Source: Burkholderiaceae bacterium (GTDB lineage Bacteria; Pseudomonadota; Gammaproteobacteria; Burkholderiales; Burkholderiaceae_E). Taken from it: DNA of 64,000 nucleotides. Position numbers and translations under genes: made by a program. Below, in pieces: positions 48,314 to 57,235 of the stretch. The notes beneath the pieces are model-generated. The model was not told where the DNA came from. It worked only from the letters and a program-made list of their open reading frames with translations, and did not search any database. Each line of letters opens with the position of its first letter. Within the stretch, counting starts at the first letter, position 1. The DNA lies in the NCBI GenBank assembly GCA_023954045.1, contig JAMLIR010000011.1, positions 62,001 through 126,000 of the forward strand, given 5' to 3'.

Positions 48314-49069
48314 TCAGGTCACCGCCGCGGCCGAAAGGAAGCGCTCGAGGCGTTGCGGCTCGGCGCGAAGCGCCTCGCTGCGCTCGTGCAGCGCGATGCC
48401 GCCGCGCTCGAGCACGATCGCCTCGTCGGTGATCCCCAGCACGAGCGCCGGATGCTGCTCGACGACGATCGCCGACATCCCTTCCTCGCGCACGATGCGC
48501 CGCAGCGCCGCGAGCAGCTCCTCGACGATGATCGGCGCCAGCCCCTCGAGCGGCTCGTCGAGCAGCAGCAGCCGCGGGTTGAGCACCAGCGCGCGGGCCA
48601 CGGCCAGCATCTGCTGCTCGCCGCCGGAGAGCTGGCTGCCCAGGTGCTCGCGCCGCTCGGCGAGCCGCGGGAACATCCGGTAGGCGCGCTCGACGTCCCA
48701 GGCCCCGGGCCGCGCCACCGCGTCGAGGTTCTCGTGCACGGTCAGCGAGCGGAAGATGTTTCGCTCCTGCGGCACCCAGCCGATGCCGCCGCCGTCGCGC
48801 GGCGCCGCGCGCTCGTACGGAGCGAGCCGCTCGATCGGGCGTCCGGCCAGCGCGATGGTGCCCGTGGCACGCGCCGGGTTCAGCCGCGCCACGCCGACCA
48901 GCGTGTCGATCAGCGTGGTCTTGCCCGCGCCGTTGCGCCCGAGCAGCGCCAGCGAGCGGCCGGCCTGCAGCCCGAACGTGATGCCCGACAGCACGACGGC
49001 GTCGCCGTGGCCGCAGGCGAGGCCTTCGACCCGGAGCAGCGGCTGTGCCGCGTCGCGCCGCTCAGCCAT
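48314..49069 (-). CDS. livF: Branched-chain amino acid-type ABC transporter ATPase, LivF family
   Basis: ATPase of 251 residues. Walker [15 protein letters not shown] near residue 41, Q-loop WVPQERNIFRSLTVHENL, signature LSGGEQQMLAVARALV, Walker B LLLLDEPLEGLAP. The LTVHENL and EGLAP pattern is specific for LivF rather than LivG. It lies between livG, whose stop it overlaps by eight bases, and the SDR gene, one base downstream. Works with LivG on the LivHM permease. Confidence 0.93.
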   Translation of the reverse strand: MAERRDAAQPLLRVEGLACGHGDAVVLSGITFGLQAGRSLALLGRNGAGKTTLIDTLVGVARLNPARATGTIALAGRPIERLAPYERAAPRDGGGIGWVPQERNIFRSLTVHENLDAVARPGAWDVERAYRMFPRLAERREHLGSQLSGGEQQMLAVARALVLNPRLLLLDEPLEGLAPIIVEELLAALRRIVREEGMSAIVVEQHPALVLGITDEAIVLERGGIALHERSEALRAEPQRLERFLSAAAVT

Positions 49070-49817
49070 GCGTGCCGCTGCCGAGGTAGACCGCCTTGAC
49101 CCGCGGATCGCGGGCGATCTCGTCGGGCGTGCCTTCGGCGAATACGCCGCCCGACACCAGCACCGTCATCCGCCGCGCGAACCCGAACACGACGTCCATG
49201 TCGTGCTCGATCAGCAGCACCGACACGTCGCCGGGCAGCGCGGCGACGGCTTCGAGGATCTCGCGACGCTCGGCGCCGGGCACGCCGGCCACCGGCTCGT
49301 CGAGCAGCAGCACGCGAGGTTCGCAGGCCAGCGCCATCGCGATCTCGAGCAGCCGCTGCTTGCCGTAGGGGAGCTCCCTCACCTTCCGGGCGGCGACGTC
49401 GGCGAGGCGAAACCGCCCGAGCAGCTCGTCGCAACGCTGCGCGACGCGACGATCGGCGCCCAGCCGCCTCCACCAGCGCCCGGCGACGCCCAGGCGCGCC
49501 GAGACCGCGAGCGCCAGGCTCTGCAGCGGCGTGAAGGTCGGGAACAGCTGGTTGATCTGGAACGTGCGCACCAGGCCTCGGCGCGCGCGCTGGTGCGCGG
49601 CGAGCCCGGTCACGTCGTCGCCGAGCAGTTCGATGCGCCCGCTGCTGGGCGCGAGCACGCCGGTCAGCAGGTTGACCAGCGTGGTCTTGCCAGCGCCGTT
49701 GGGGCCGATCAGCGCGTGACGCGCGCCCCGCTCGATCGCGAGCGACACGCCGTCGGTCGCCACCAGCGCGCCGAAGCGGCGCGTGAGCTCGTGCGTGCGC
49801 AGCACCAGCTCGCTCAC
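49062..49817 (-). CDS. livG: Branched-chain amino acid-type ABC transporter ATPase, LivG family
   Basis: ATPase of 251 residues starting with GTG at 49817, which overlaps the livM stop as GTGA. Motifs: Walker [18 protein letters not shown]-loop TFQINQLFPTFTPLQSL, signature-like ELPYGKQRLLEIAMALA (the LivG variant of LSGGQ), Walker B LLLDEPVAGVPG and the switch region SVLLIEHDMDVVF. The AGVPG/IEHDM pattern marks LivG. The long open frame upstream (to 50723) is antisense-free overlap with livM and is not part of the gene. Confidence 0.93.
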   Translation of the reverse strand: MSELVLRTHELTRRFGALVATDGVSLAIERGARHALIGPNGAGKTTLVNLLTGVLAPSSGRIELLGDDVTGLAAHQRARRGLVRTFQINQLFPTFTPLQSLALAVSARLGVAGRWWRRLGADRRVAQRCDELLGRFRLADVAARKVRELPYGKQRLLEIAMALACEPRVLLLDEPVAGVPGAERREILEAVAALPGDVSVLLIEHDMDVVFGFARRMTVLVSGGVFAEGTPDEIARDPRVKAVYLGSGTHG

Positions 49818-50806
49818 GGAGTCGCTCCCGGGCGGCGCAGCCAGGTCCACGGCCGCGCGATGCGGTCGCGGCCGACCAGCATCAGCACGACCAGCATCGC
49901 GCCGATCCAGAACGTCCAGTACTGCGGCGTGATCGACGACAGCACGTCGTGCATCAGCTTGAAAGCGATCGCGCCGACCAGGCCGCCGTACAGCCAGCCT
50001 GCTCCGCCGATGACCAGCACCATCAGCACGTCGGCGCTGCGATGGAAGTCGAGTACGTCGAGCGACGCGAAGCCGGTCGTCTGCGCGAGCAGCGCCCCGG
50101 CCGCGCCGGCCAGCGCGGCGCCCAGCGTGTAGGCGGCCGCCAGCCGCGCGTTGACCGACAGCCCGATCGCGCTCACGCGCAGCCGGTTGTCGCGCAGCGC
50201 CTGCAGCGACCAGCCGAACGGCGAATGCACGACGCGACGCACGACCGCGAAGGCGACGAAGAGCACGACGAGGCTGTAGACGCTGGCGACTCGCCCGACG
50301 AGGTCGAAATCGAAGCGCCCGAGCAGCGGCCCCATCACCACGCCCTGCAGGCCGTCGGCGCCGCCGGTGAGGCCGTCCAGGCGGTTGGCCAGCTCGTAGA
50401 GCACCAGCGCCACGCCCATCGTCACCATCAGCCGCGTCAGGTCGGTGCCGCGCACGATCATCGGGCTGCACGCGGCGCCCAGCGCGGCCGCCAGCACCGT
50501 CGCCAGCGCGAGCCCGGCGATCGGATCGGCGTCGACGTGCTTGGCGAACAGCGCCGCGGCATAGGCGCCCAGCCCGAAAAAGGCTGCGTGGCCGAGCGAG
50601 ACGATGCCGGCGTAGCCGAGCACCAGGTCGAGCGACAGCGCGAACAGCGCGAGGATCGCGATCTCGTTGACCAGCAGCGCATGCTGCGGCAGCGATGCGG
50701 CGCCGACCGCGATCGCCGCCCACAGGGCGATCTCCCAGCCGCGTACGCGCGCCGAACGCGCGAGCGTCGCCCCTGTCGCCCCTGCCGCGCCTTGAGCCGG
50801 CGTCAC
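49814..50806 (-). CDS. livM: Branched-chain amino acid-type ABC transporter permease, LivM family
   Basis: Inner-membrane permease of 330 residues with about nine helices. LVLGYAGIVSLGHAAFFGLGAYAAALFAK near residue 65 is the LivM hallmark, and LRDNRLRVSAIGLSVNARLAAAYTLGAALAGAAGAL is the cytoplasmic loop that contacts the ATPases. It starts with GTG at 50806, overlapping the livH stop as GTGA. The stop overlaps livG. Translational coupling through the whole transporter is therefore expected. Confidence 0.93.
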   Translation of the reverse strand: MTPAQGAAGATGATLARSARVRGWEIALWAAIAVGAASLPQHALLVNEIAILALFALSLDLVLGYAGIVSLGHAAFFGLGAYAAALFAKHVDADPIAGLALATVLAAALGAACSPMIVRGTDLTRLMVTMGVALVLYELANRLDGLTGGADGLQGVVMGPLLGRFDFDLVGRVASVYSLVVLFVAFAVVRRVVHSPFGWSLQALRDNRLRVSAIGLSVNARLAAAYTLGAALAGAAGALLAQTTGFASLDVLDFHRSADVLMVLVIGGAGWLYGGLVGAIAFKLMHDVLSSITPQYWTFWIGAMLVVLMLVGRDRIARPWTWLRRPGATP

Positions 50807-51669
50807 CGCCCGCGCTCCCGCGCGAACAGCCCCTGGGGTCGGTACAGCAGCAGCGCGATCATCAGCAGGTACACGACGAAGGCGCCGAGCTTGGGCACGT
50901 AGTACTTGCCGAACACGTCGGCAATGCCCAGCAGCAGCGCCGCCAGCAGCGGCCCGGTGATCGAGCTCGTGCCGCCGACCGCGACCACGATCAGGAAGTA
51001 GACCATGAACTTCAGCGGGAAGGTCGGATCCATCCCCAGCACCTCGGCGCCGAGCGCGCCGCCCAGTCCGGCCAGGCCCGACCCGGCGGCGAAGGTCGCG
51101 AGGAACACCCGGTTCACCGGGATGCCCAGGCCCCCGGCGACGCGCGGATCGTCGACCGCCGCGCGCAGCCTCGAGCCGAAGCGCGTGCGCATCAGGATCG
51201 CCTGCAGCCCGAAGGTCAGCGCCACGCAGACGACGACGATGAACAGCCGGTAGTGCCCGACGCCCAGCGCCCCGCCGAAGAACTCGCTGCGCCCGCGCAG
51301 GAACTCCGGCAGCTGGACGATCTGCATCGACGAGCCCATGAACCAGTCGACGGCGGCCACCGCCATGAACGTGAGCCCGATCGAGAACAGCACCTGGTCC
51401 AGGTGCGGCTTCGCGTACATCGGCCGGTACAGCGTGCGCTCGAGTGCGGCGCCCAGCGCGGCGGTCACGACGAACGCGACCGGCAGGCAGGCGAGGAACG
51501 GCCAGCCCCAGCGCTGCGTGAGCACCACCAGCAGGTAGCCGCCGGCCATCGCGAACGCGCCGTGCGCGAGGTTGATGAAGTTCATCAACCCCATCGTCAC
51601 GGCCAGCCCGACGGCCAGCACGAACAACAGCATCCCGTACGCGATGCCGTCGAACAGCAGCGTCAGCAC
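50803..51669 (-). CDS. livH: Branched-chain amino acid-type ABC transporter permease, LivH family
   Basis: Inner-membrane permease of 288 residues with eight or so helices. The N-terminal LLFDGIAYGMLLFVLAVGLAVTMGLMNFINLAHGAFAMAGGYL is diagnostic of LivH, and GIPVNRVFLATFAAGSGLAGLGGAL is the ATPase-contact loop. Starts with GTG at 51669, one base after the stop of the binding-protein gene. Forms the channel with LivM. Confidence 0.93.
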   Translation of the reverse strand: MLTLLFDGIAYGMLLFVLAVGLAVTMGLMNFINLAHGAFAMAGGYLLVVLTQRWGWPFLACLPVAFVVTAALGAALERTLYRPMYAKPHLDQVLFSIGLTFMAVAAVDWFMGSSMQIVQLPEFLRGRSEFFGGALGVGHYRLFIVVVCVALTFGLQAILMRTRFGSRLRAAVDDPRVAGGLGIPVNRVFLATFAAGSGLAGLGGALGAEVLGMDPTFPLKFMVYFLIVVAVGGTSSITGPLLAALLLGIADVFGKYYVPKLGAFVVYLLMIALLLYRPQGLFARERGR

Positions 51670-51670
51670 A

Positions 51671-52858
51671 TCACTGGCCCCGGCCCGGGTCCTTCACCGC
51701 CTTCAGCGAGTCGAACTCGACGTTGTAGAGCTGGCCGCCGACACGCTCGACCTTGCGGATGTAGATGTCCTGCACGATGTCGCGCGTCTGCGCGTCGATC
51801 GTCACCGGGCCGCGCGGGCTCTCGAACGACTGGCCCTTCATCGCCGCGACCAGCGCCTCGCCGCCGGCGCCCTTGGTGGCCTCGAGCGCCGTGTAGATCA
51901 CGCGCATCCCGTCGTAGCCACCCACCGCCATGAAGTTCGGCCGCATGCCGTTGTTGGCCTTGCCGAATGCCGCGACGAACGCCTTGTTCGCCGCCGAGCC
52001 GTGCGCCGCCGAGTAGTGGTGCGAGGTGACGACGCCGAGTGCTGCGTCGCCCATGTCGTTCAGGATGTCGTCGTCGGTCACGTCGCCGGTGCCGATGAGC
52101 CGAACGCCGGCCTTGTCCAGGCCGCGCTCGGTGAACTGCTTCATCAGCTGCGCGCCCACGCCAGAGGGCAGGAACACGAACACCGCGTCGGGCTTCTCGT
52201 CGCGCACCTTCTGCAGGAACGGCGCGAAGTCGGGGTTGCGCAGCGGCACCCGCAGCGAGTCGGTGACCTGGCCGCCGCCGCGCGTGAAGCGGGCGACGAA
52301 CACTTTCTCGGCGTCGATGCCGGGACCGTAGTCGCTCACCAGCGTGACGACCTTGCGGATGCCGTTCTTCGGCGCCCATTCGGCGATGCCGAGCGTGGCC
52401 TGCGGCAGCGTGAAGCTGGTGCGGACGATGAACGGCGACGCTTCGATGATGCTGGAGGTCGCCGCGGCCATCACCACCATCGGCGTCTTCGATTGCGTGG
52501 CGATCGGCGCGGTCGCGAGCGCCAGCGGCGTGAGACCGAAGCCCGCGAGCACCGCCACCTTGTCGTTGACGACGAGTTCCTGTGCCAGTCGACGCGTGAC
52601 GTCGGCGGTACCGCCGTCGTCCTTGACGATCAGCTCGACCTTGCGCCCGGCGACCGTGCCGCCGTGTTGCGCCATGTAGAGCTTCGCGGCTGCCTCGACC
52701 TGCCGGCCGGTGGACGCGAAGGGGCCCGTCATCGGCAGGATCAGGCCGATGCGGATCGGATCGGACTGCGCGAAGGCCGGCGCCGTGGCGCCGACCGGCA
52801 GGCCGGCCGCAATGGCGACGGCCGCGAGCCGTCGCAGGGTGATTCGCTTCTCTTGCAT
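51671..52858 (-). CDS. ABC transporter substrate-binding protein, Leu/Ile/Val-binding type
   Basis: Periplasmic binding protein of 395 residues with a signal peptide (MQEKRITLRRLAAVAIAAG..., cut probably after APAFAQ). The mature start DPIRIGLILPMTGPFASTGRQVEAAAKLYM and the later VTLVSDYGPGIDAEKVF are typical of peripla_BP_6 proteins. This family binds not only branched-chain amino acids but also aromatic acids, amides and fatty-acid-like ligands; the SDR and FadH-type enzymes in the operon suggest a non-amino-acid ligand may be possible. The ATG at 52858 is preceded by GGAGA. A possible promoter (TTGCCG-16-TAAGCT, 52971-52944) lies about 90 bases upstream. Confidence 0.92.
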   Translation of the reverse strand: MQEKRITLRRLAAVAIAAGLPVGATAPAFAQSDPIRIGLILPMTGPFASTGRQVEAAAKLYMAQHGGTVAGRKVELIVKDDGGTADVTRRLAQELVVNDKVAVLAGFGLTPLALATAPIATQSKTPMVVMAAATSSIIEASPFIVRTSFTLPQATLGIAEWAPKNGIRKVVTLVSDYGPGIDAEKVFVARFTRGGGQVTDSLRVPLRNPDFAPFLQKVRDEKPDAVFVFLPSGVGAQLMKQFTERGLDKAGVRLIGTGDVTDDDILNDMGDAALGVVTSHHYSAAHGSAANKAFVAAFGKANNGMRPNFMAVGGYDGMRVIYTALEATKGAGGEALVAAMKGQSFESPRGPVTIDAQTRDIVQDIYIRKVERVGGQLYNVEFDSLKAVKDPGRGQ

Positions 52859-52943
52859 CGTTGTCTCCAGACGGGTGCGATCTCCGCGCCGCAGGCCGCG
52901 GTTCCCGGCCGACGCTTCGACCCCGGGGCCGGGGGTGCGCGGC

Positions 52944-52971
52944 AGCTTAGCACGGCCCCCGGGGCCGGCAA
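52944..52971 (-). promoter_or_regulatory. Weak promoter candidate for the liv-type operon
   Basis: Minus strand: TTGCCG (52971-52966), 16-base spacer, TAAGCT (52949-52944). The spacer is a GGCCCCGGGGGCC-like near-palindrome that could be a regulator site. Both hexamers are weak matches; tRNA-Cys ends 56 bases upstream. Confidence 0.3.
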
Positions 52972-53026
52972 GCGCGAGCGCCGCGGCCGGCGCCAGCCGG
53001 GGCGAGGAGGAATCTACAGGACAGTC

Positions 53027-53100
53027 TGGAGGCGGAGGTCGGAATCGAACCGGCGTACACGGCTTTGCAGGCCGCTGCATAACCACTCTGCCACCCCGCC
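53027..53100 (-). tRNA. tRNA-Cys (anticodon GCA)
   Basis: 74 nt including an encoded CCA. The acceptor stem GGCGGGG (5' end at 53100) pairs with CTCCGCC, with one G-U pair, and discriminator U as usual for tRNA-Cys. The anticodon loop CTGCAAA gives GCA; the T-loop reads GTTCGATTC. It lies 71 bases after tRNA-Gly on the same strand, with an intrinsic-terminator-like hairpin between them. Confidence 0.95.
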
Positions 53101-53135
53101 GGGTGCGCCGCGCCGGCGCTGGCCGGGGCGGCGGG

Positions 53136-53164
53136 AAAGAAAAAGGGAAGCTCGGGCTTCCCTT
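53136..53164 (-). terminator. Intrinsic terminator between tRNA-Gly and tRNA-Cys
   Basis: Minus strand: AAGGGAAGC, loop CCGA, GCTTCCCTT, continuing into TTTTTCTTT. The nine-pair stem starts seven bases after the tRNA-Gly CCA end. It has the full form of a Rho-independent terminator and would cut tRNA-Cys off from the tRNA-Gly promoter unless read through. Confidence 0.8.
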
Positions 53165-53171
53165 CGGCAAC

Positions 53172-53247
53172 TGGAGCGGGAGACGAGTCTCGAACTCGCG
53201 ACCTCAACCTTGGCAAGGTTGCGCTCTACCAACTGAGCTACTCCCGC
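53172..53247 (-). tRNA. tRNA-Gly (anticodon GCC)
   Basis: 76 nt with an encoded CCA. The acceptor stem GCGGGAG (5' end at 53247) pairs with CTCCCGC, discriminator U. D-arm AGCTCAGTTGGTAGAGC, anticodon loop TTGCCAA giving GCC, T-arm GAGTTCGAGACTC. A consensus promoter stands nine bases upstream of the mature end. Confidence 0.96.
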
Positions 53248-53262
53248 GCTCGGAAGCCCGCA

Positions 53263-53290
53263 ATTATAGCTCGGCACTGTGCACTGTCAA
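53263..53290 (-). promoter_or_regulatory. Consensus sigma70 promoter of tRNA-Gly
   Basis: Minus strand: TTGACA (53290-53285), 16-base spacer, TATAAT (53268-53263), both perfect. The predicted start near 53256 lies nine bases before the mature tRNA 5' end. The discriminator region is GC-rich (TGCGGGC), as in stringently controlled stable RNA promoters. It sits 22 bases after the pgsA stop. Confidence 0.88.
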
Positions 53291-53312
53291 ACGACACGCC
53301 CGGCCGCGGCCC

Positions 53313-53897
53313 TCAGCGCTGGGGATCGGCCCGATTGCCGCCGTCGCGCAGCACCGGCCACGCGCGGCGCAGGTAGTAGAGCATCGACCAGACCGTGAGC
53401 ACCGCGGCGGCCCAGATCAGCCAGGTGCCGAGCGGCCGCGTGTGGAACAGCCCGTCGATGCGCCCGTCGTAGAGCAGCATCGGGATCGCGACCAGCTGGG
53501 CGACGGTCTTGAACTTGCCGACCGAGTGGACCGCGACGCTGGCGCGCGCCCCCATCTGCGCCATCCACTCGCGCAGCGCCGAAATCGTCAGCTCGCGCCC
53601 GACGATGATCGCCGCGACGATCGCGTCGACGCGGCCGTGATCGACCAGCATCACCAGCGCGACGCAGACGATCAGCTTGTCGGCGACCGGGTCGAGAAAA
53701 GCGCCGAACGCCGAGGTCTGGCCCCAGCGGCGCGCGAGCCAGCCGTCGAGCCAGTCGGTGATCGCGGCGGCGACGAACAGCACGGTGGCCAGCACGTTCT
53801 GCGTGAACGGCGCAACCGGCAGGAAGAACACCGCGACCAGCAGCGGTATCGCGACCACGCGCGTCCAGGTGAGCAGGGTTGGAAGGTTCCAGGGCAT
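53313..53897 (-). CDS. pgsA: CDP-diacylglycerol-glycerol-3-phosphate 3-phosphatidyltransferase
   Basis: Makes phosphatidylglycerophosphate, the committed step to phosphatidylglycerol. The 194-residue membrane protein has the CDP-alcohol phosphotransferase signature DWLDGWLARRWGQTSAFGAFLDPVADK, fitting D(x)2DG(x)2AR(x)8G(x)3D(x)3D. The ATG at 53897 is chosen because MPWNLPTLLTWTRV is the conserved N-terminus; the frame is open further but only because of the GC bias. It follows uvrC by 55 bases, as in other proteobacteria, and is followed by the tRNA-Gly promoter. Confidence 0.95.
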   Translation of the reverse strand: MPWNLPTLLTWTRVVAIPLLVAVFFLPVAPFTQNVLATVLFVAAAITDWLDGWLARRWGQTSAFGAFLDPVADKLIVCVALVMLVDHGRVDAIVAAIIVGRELTISALREWMAQMGARASVAVHSVGKFKTVAQLVAIPMLLYDGRIDGLFHTRPLGTWLIWAAAVLTVWSMLYYLRRAWPVLRDGGNRADPQR

Positions 53898-53952
53898 GGT
53901 CGCGTGCGCCGGCGATCGCGGCCCGCCGCGGGCGGCCGCGTTCGCGCCGGCA

Positions 53953-55806
53953 TCAGTGCAGTCGTCGATAGATCTCTTCCGCGAGCGCCCGGGACACCCC
54001 TTCGACCGAGGCGAGGTCCTCGACGCTCGCCGCCATGATGCCACGCAGCCCGCCGAAACGCGCGAGCAGGCGCTGCCGGCGCTTCGGGCCGATCCCGTCG
54101 ATCTCGTCCAGGCGCGAGGCCTTGCGCGCCTTCGCGCGGCGCGAGCGCATCCCGGTGATCGCGAAGCGGTGCGCCTCGTCCCGGATCTGCGCGACCAGCA
54201 TCAGCGCGGCCGAATCGCGCCCGGGCGCGATCGGGGCGCGGCCGTCGGCGAACACCAGCGTCTCGAGGCCGACCTTGCGCCCCTCGCCCTTGGCGACGCC
54301 GACCAGCGACGAGACGTCGGCGCCGAGGTCCTCGAACACCTGGCGCGCCGCGCCGACCTGCGCCGCGCCGCCGTCGATCAGCACGACGTCGGGAACCGGC
54401 ACGTCCGCGTAGCGCCGCGCGAGCACCTGCCGCATCGCCGCCGGGTCGTCGCCGCCGACGACGCCCTCGATGTTGAAGCGGCGGTACTCGCCGCGCTGCA
54501 TCGCGTGGTGCTGGTAGACCACGCACGAGGCCTGCGTCGCCTCGCCCATCGTGTGGCTCACGTCGAAGCACTCGACGCGCAGCCGATCGAGGTCGCCGCC
54601 GTCGTCGAGCCCGAGCACGCGGGCCAGCGCGCGCGTGCGCTCCTTCTGCGAGCCCTCCTCCGAGAGCAACCTCGCGATCGCGAGCTGGGCGTTCTGCCGC
54701 GCCAGCTCCAGCCACTCGCGCCGCATCCCCTGCGGCTGGCGGATCCACTGCACCGGGTGCCCGGCCTGCTGCTCGAGCCACTCGAGCAGCGCCTCGTCGG
54801 CCTCGATGCCATCGACCACCAGCACCGGCGGCACCGGCACGCCGTCGTAGTGCTGGGCGACGAAAGCCTCGACGATCTCCGCCGGCGTCGCCGCCTCGCC
54901 GCCCTCGGCGACGTGCGCCGGGAACCAGGCCTTGTCGCCGAGGTGGCGGCCGCCGCGCACCATCGCCAGGTTGACGCAGGCGCGGCCGCCGCGCGCGACC
55001 GCGGCGATGATGTCGGCGTCGACGTCCTGCGCCGCCTCCATCGACTGGCGCGACTGCATCCGCGCCAGCGCGCTGAGCCGGTCGCGCAGCTGCGCGGCCT
55101 CCTCGAAGCGCAAGTCGGCCGCCGCGGCGTGCATCTTCGCCTCGATGTCGGCGAGCACCTCGCGCTGCCCGCCCCTGAGGAAGCGCGCCGCGGCCTCGAC
55201 GTCCTCGGCGTAGCCGCGCTCGTCGATCAGCCCCACGCACGGCGCGCTGCAGCGGCCGATCTGGTAGAGCAGGCACGGCCGCGACCGGTTCGCGAACACC
55301 GAGTCCTCGCAGGTGCGCAGCCGGAACACCTTCTGCAGCGCCTGGATCGCCTCGCGCACCGACCACGCGTTCGGGTACGGCCCGAAATAGCGGCTGCGCT
55401 TGTCCACCGCGCCGCGGTAGTAGACGATGCGCGGGAACGCGTGGCCGGTCAGCTTCAGGTACGGGTACGACTTGTCGTCGCGAAACAGGATGTTGTAGCG
55501 CGGCGCCGCGGTCTTGATCAGGTTGTTCTCGAGCAGCAGCGCCTCGGCCTCGGAGCGCGTCACCGTCGTCTCGACGCGCAAGACGCGCTCGAGCATGTGC
55601 GCGATGCGCGGGCTCTGCTGGCTGCGCGTGAAGTACGAGGAGACGCGCTTCTTCAGGTCGCGCGCCTTGCCGACGTAGAGCACGGTGTCGCCCGCGCCGA
55701 TCATCAGGTAGACGCCGGGCCGATTCGGCAGCCGCGCGAGGAAGTCGCGCAGGTCGAACGGCTCCGCCTGCGGGGCTTGCGCCTGCGGATCCGGTCCGCT
55801 CGCCAC
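53953..55806 (-). CDS. uvrC: Excinuclease ABC subunit C
   Basis: Nucleotide-excision-repair nuclease of 617 residues. The N-terminal GIY-YIG domain is [31 protein letters not shown], followed by the UvrB-binding UVR motif ([14 protein letters not shown]-like segment near residue 215), the RNase H-like nuclease domain with [19 protein letters not shown], and two C-terminal helix-hairpin-helix motifs ([19 protein letters not shown]). No ATG is usable at the N-terminus; GTG at 55806, with GAGG five bases upstream, gives the expected length. It starts 27 bases after the nagZ stop. Confidence 0.95.
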   Translation of the reverse strand: MASGPDPQAQAPQAEPFDLRDFLARLPNRPGVYLMIGAGDTVLYVGKARDLKKRVSSYFTRSQQSPRIAHMLERVLRVETTVTRSEAEALLLENNLIKTAAPRYNILFRDDKSYPYLKLTGHAFPRIVYYRGAVDKRSRYFGPYPNAWSVREAIQALQKVFRLRTCEDSVFANRSRPCLLYQIGRCSAPCVGLIDERGYAEDVEAAARFLRGGQREVLADIEAKMHAAAADLRFEEAAQLRDRLSALARMQSRQSMEAAQDVDADIIAAVARGGRACVNLAMVRGGRHLGDKAWFPAHVAEGGEAATPAEIVEAFVAQHYDGVPVPPVLVVDGIEADEALLEWLEQQAGHPVQWIRQPQGMRREWLELARQNAQLAIARLLSEEGSQKERTRALARVLGLDDGGDLDRLRVECFDVSHTMGEATQASCVVYQHHAMQRGEYRRFNIEGVVGGDDPAAMRQVLARRYADVPVPDVVLIDGGAAQVGAARQVFEDLGADVSSLVGVAKGEGRKVGLETLVFADGRAPIAPGRDSAALMLVAQIRDEAHRFAITGMRSRRAKARKASRLDEIDGIGPKRRQRLLARFGGLRGIMAASVEDLASVEGVSRALAEEIYRRLH

Positions 55807-55832
55807 CTGTGCCTCGCGCGCCTTGCGGCCCG

Positions 55833-56828
55833 TCAGTCGCGGAACAGCGCCTTCAGCCGCCTGGCGAAGCGCGCCGACGGGCTCCAGTCGAGCCCGGCCA
55901 GCAACTGGTCGGCCAGGTCGGGCCGGTTGCACACCAGCACCATGTCGCAGCCTGCCGCGAGCGCCGCGCGGCCACGCGCGACGATGTCGCCGGCCACGGT
56001 CGCCCCTTCCATCGTCAGGTCGTCGCTGAAGATCAGCCCCTGGAACCCGAGCTTGCGCCGCAGGACGTCGCGCAGCCAGCGCCGGGAGAAGCCCGCCGGC
56101 TGCGCGTCGACCTGCGGATAGACGACGTGGGCCGGCATCACCGCGAGCAGCGTGTCGCCCAGCCAGCCGTACGGCGCCGCGTCCTGCGACAGCAGCGTCT
56201 GCAGGTCGCGCTCGTCGCGCGGCAACGCCACGTGCGAATCGGCCTGCGCCCACCCGTGGCCGGGGAAATGCTTGCCGCAGTTGGCCATGCCGGCGAGCAG
56301 CAGCCCGTGGGTCAGGCAGCGCGCGAGCATCGCGACCACGCGCGGATCGGGGTGAAACGCCCGGTCGCCGATCACCCCCGAGCGACCCCAGTCCAGGTCG
56401 AGCACCGGCGTGAAGCTCAGGTCGACCCCGACTTCGCGCAATTCCCGGCCGATCGTCTGGCCGAGTTCGGTCGCACGCCGGCAGGCGCCGAGCACGTCGC
56501 GGTCCCACAGGCGGCCGAGCTCGCGCATCGGCGGCACCCGGGTGAACCCCTTGCCGAAGCGCTGCACCCGCCCGCCTTCGTGATCGACGCAGACCAGGAG
56601 TTTCGGGCGGCGCAGCGCGTGGATCTCGTCGCACAGGCGCGCCACCTGCTTGCGCGACTCGAAGTTGCGCGCGAACAGGATCACCCCGCCCACCAGCGGG
56701 TGCATCAGCCGGGCGCGCTCGGCGTCGTCGAGTGCGAGTCCCTTCACGTCGACGACGACCGGCCCGCGCGGCAGCTTCGCGCGCGCCTCTCGCGCGGCCT
56801 GCGCGCCTGCCTGCACCGCCTGCTCCAT
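55833..56828 (-). CDS. nagZ: Beta-N-acetylhexosaminidase (family GH3)
   Basis: Cytoplasmic peptidoglycan-recycling enzyme that removes GlcNAc from GlcNAc-anhydroMurNAc peptides, producing signals for AmpR-type regulation. The 331-residue protein has the NagZ signature [19 protein letters not shown] near residue 170 and the nucleophile aspartate in [12 protein letters not shown]. Residues [12 protein letters not shown] are also conserved. Start: ATG 56828 shares one base with the acpS stop (TGATG); a GTG one codon earlier is also possible. Confidence 0.95.
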   Translation of the reverse strand: MEQAVQAGAQAAREARAKLPRGPVVVDVKGLALDDAERARLMHPLVGGVILFARNFESRKQVARLCDEIHALRRPKLLVCVDHEGGRVQRFGKGFTRVPPMRELGRLWDRDVLGACRRATELGQTIGRELREVGVDLSFTPVLDLDWGRSGVIGDRAFHPDPRVVAMLARCLTHGLLLAGMANCGKHFPGHGWAQADSHVALPRDERDLQTLLSQDAAPYGWLGDTLLAVMPAHVVYPQVDAQPAGFSRRWLRDVLRRKLGFQGLIFSDDLTMEGATVAGDIVARGRAALAAGCDMVLVCNRPDLADQLLAGLDWSPSARFARRLKALFRD

Positions 56829-57235
56829 CACTGCTCCTTCTGCTCGAGGATCACGAACGCGACCGCGCTGTCGACCTCGTCCGACAGCGAGACGTGGGCG
56901 ACGAGCCGGCGCTCGACCAGGTAGGGTTCGAGCGCGTTTCGGGCGCGCGCGACGGGGCGCCCCCGGGCGTCGTTGAGCACCTGCAGCGACAGCAAGGTCA
57001 TCGGCCCGCGCAATCCCAGTCCCAGCGCCTTGCTGAACGCCTCCTTCGCGGCGAAGCGCTTGGCGAGATAGCGCGCCGCGTAGCCGTTGCCGTGCCCGGC
57101 CTTCCCCAGCCGGCGCCGGTACTCGGCCAGCTCGTCGGGCCCGAGCACCCGGCGCGCGAAGCGCTCGCCGTATCGGTCGAGCATGCCCTGCACCCGCTCG
57201 ACCACCACGATGTCGGTGCCGATGCCGTAGATCAT
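56828..57235 (-). CDS. acpS: Holo-[acyl-carrier-protein] synthase
   Basis: Transfers 4'-phosphopantetheine from CoA to apo-ACP. The 135-residue chain has the two metal- and CoA-binding motifs: [14 protein letters not shown] at the N-terminus and [13 protein letters not shown] near residue 58. Start overlaps the pdxJ stop as ATGA and its stop overlaps the nagZ start, so it is embedded in the pdxJ-acpS-nagZ run that is common in proteobacteria. Confidence 0.95.
   Translation of the reverse strand: MIYGIGTDIVVVERVQGMLDRYGERFARRVLGPDELAEYRRRLGKAGHGNGYAARYLAKRFAAKEAFSKALGLGLRGPMTLLSLQVLNDARGRPVARARNALEPYLVERRLVAHVSLSDEVDSAVAFVILEQKEQ

Noticed and set aside
53101-53171. Possible attenuator or riboswitch between the tRNA genes
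   Set aside because: The hairpin plus T-tract is fully explained as an intrinsic terminator; no alternative pairing or ligand-type fold was seen.
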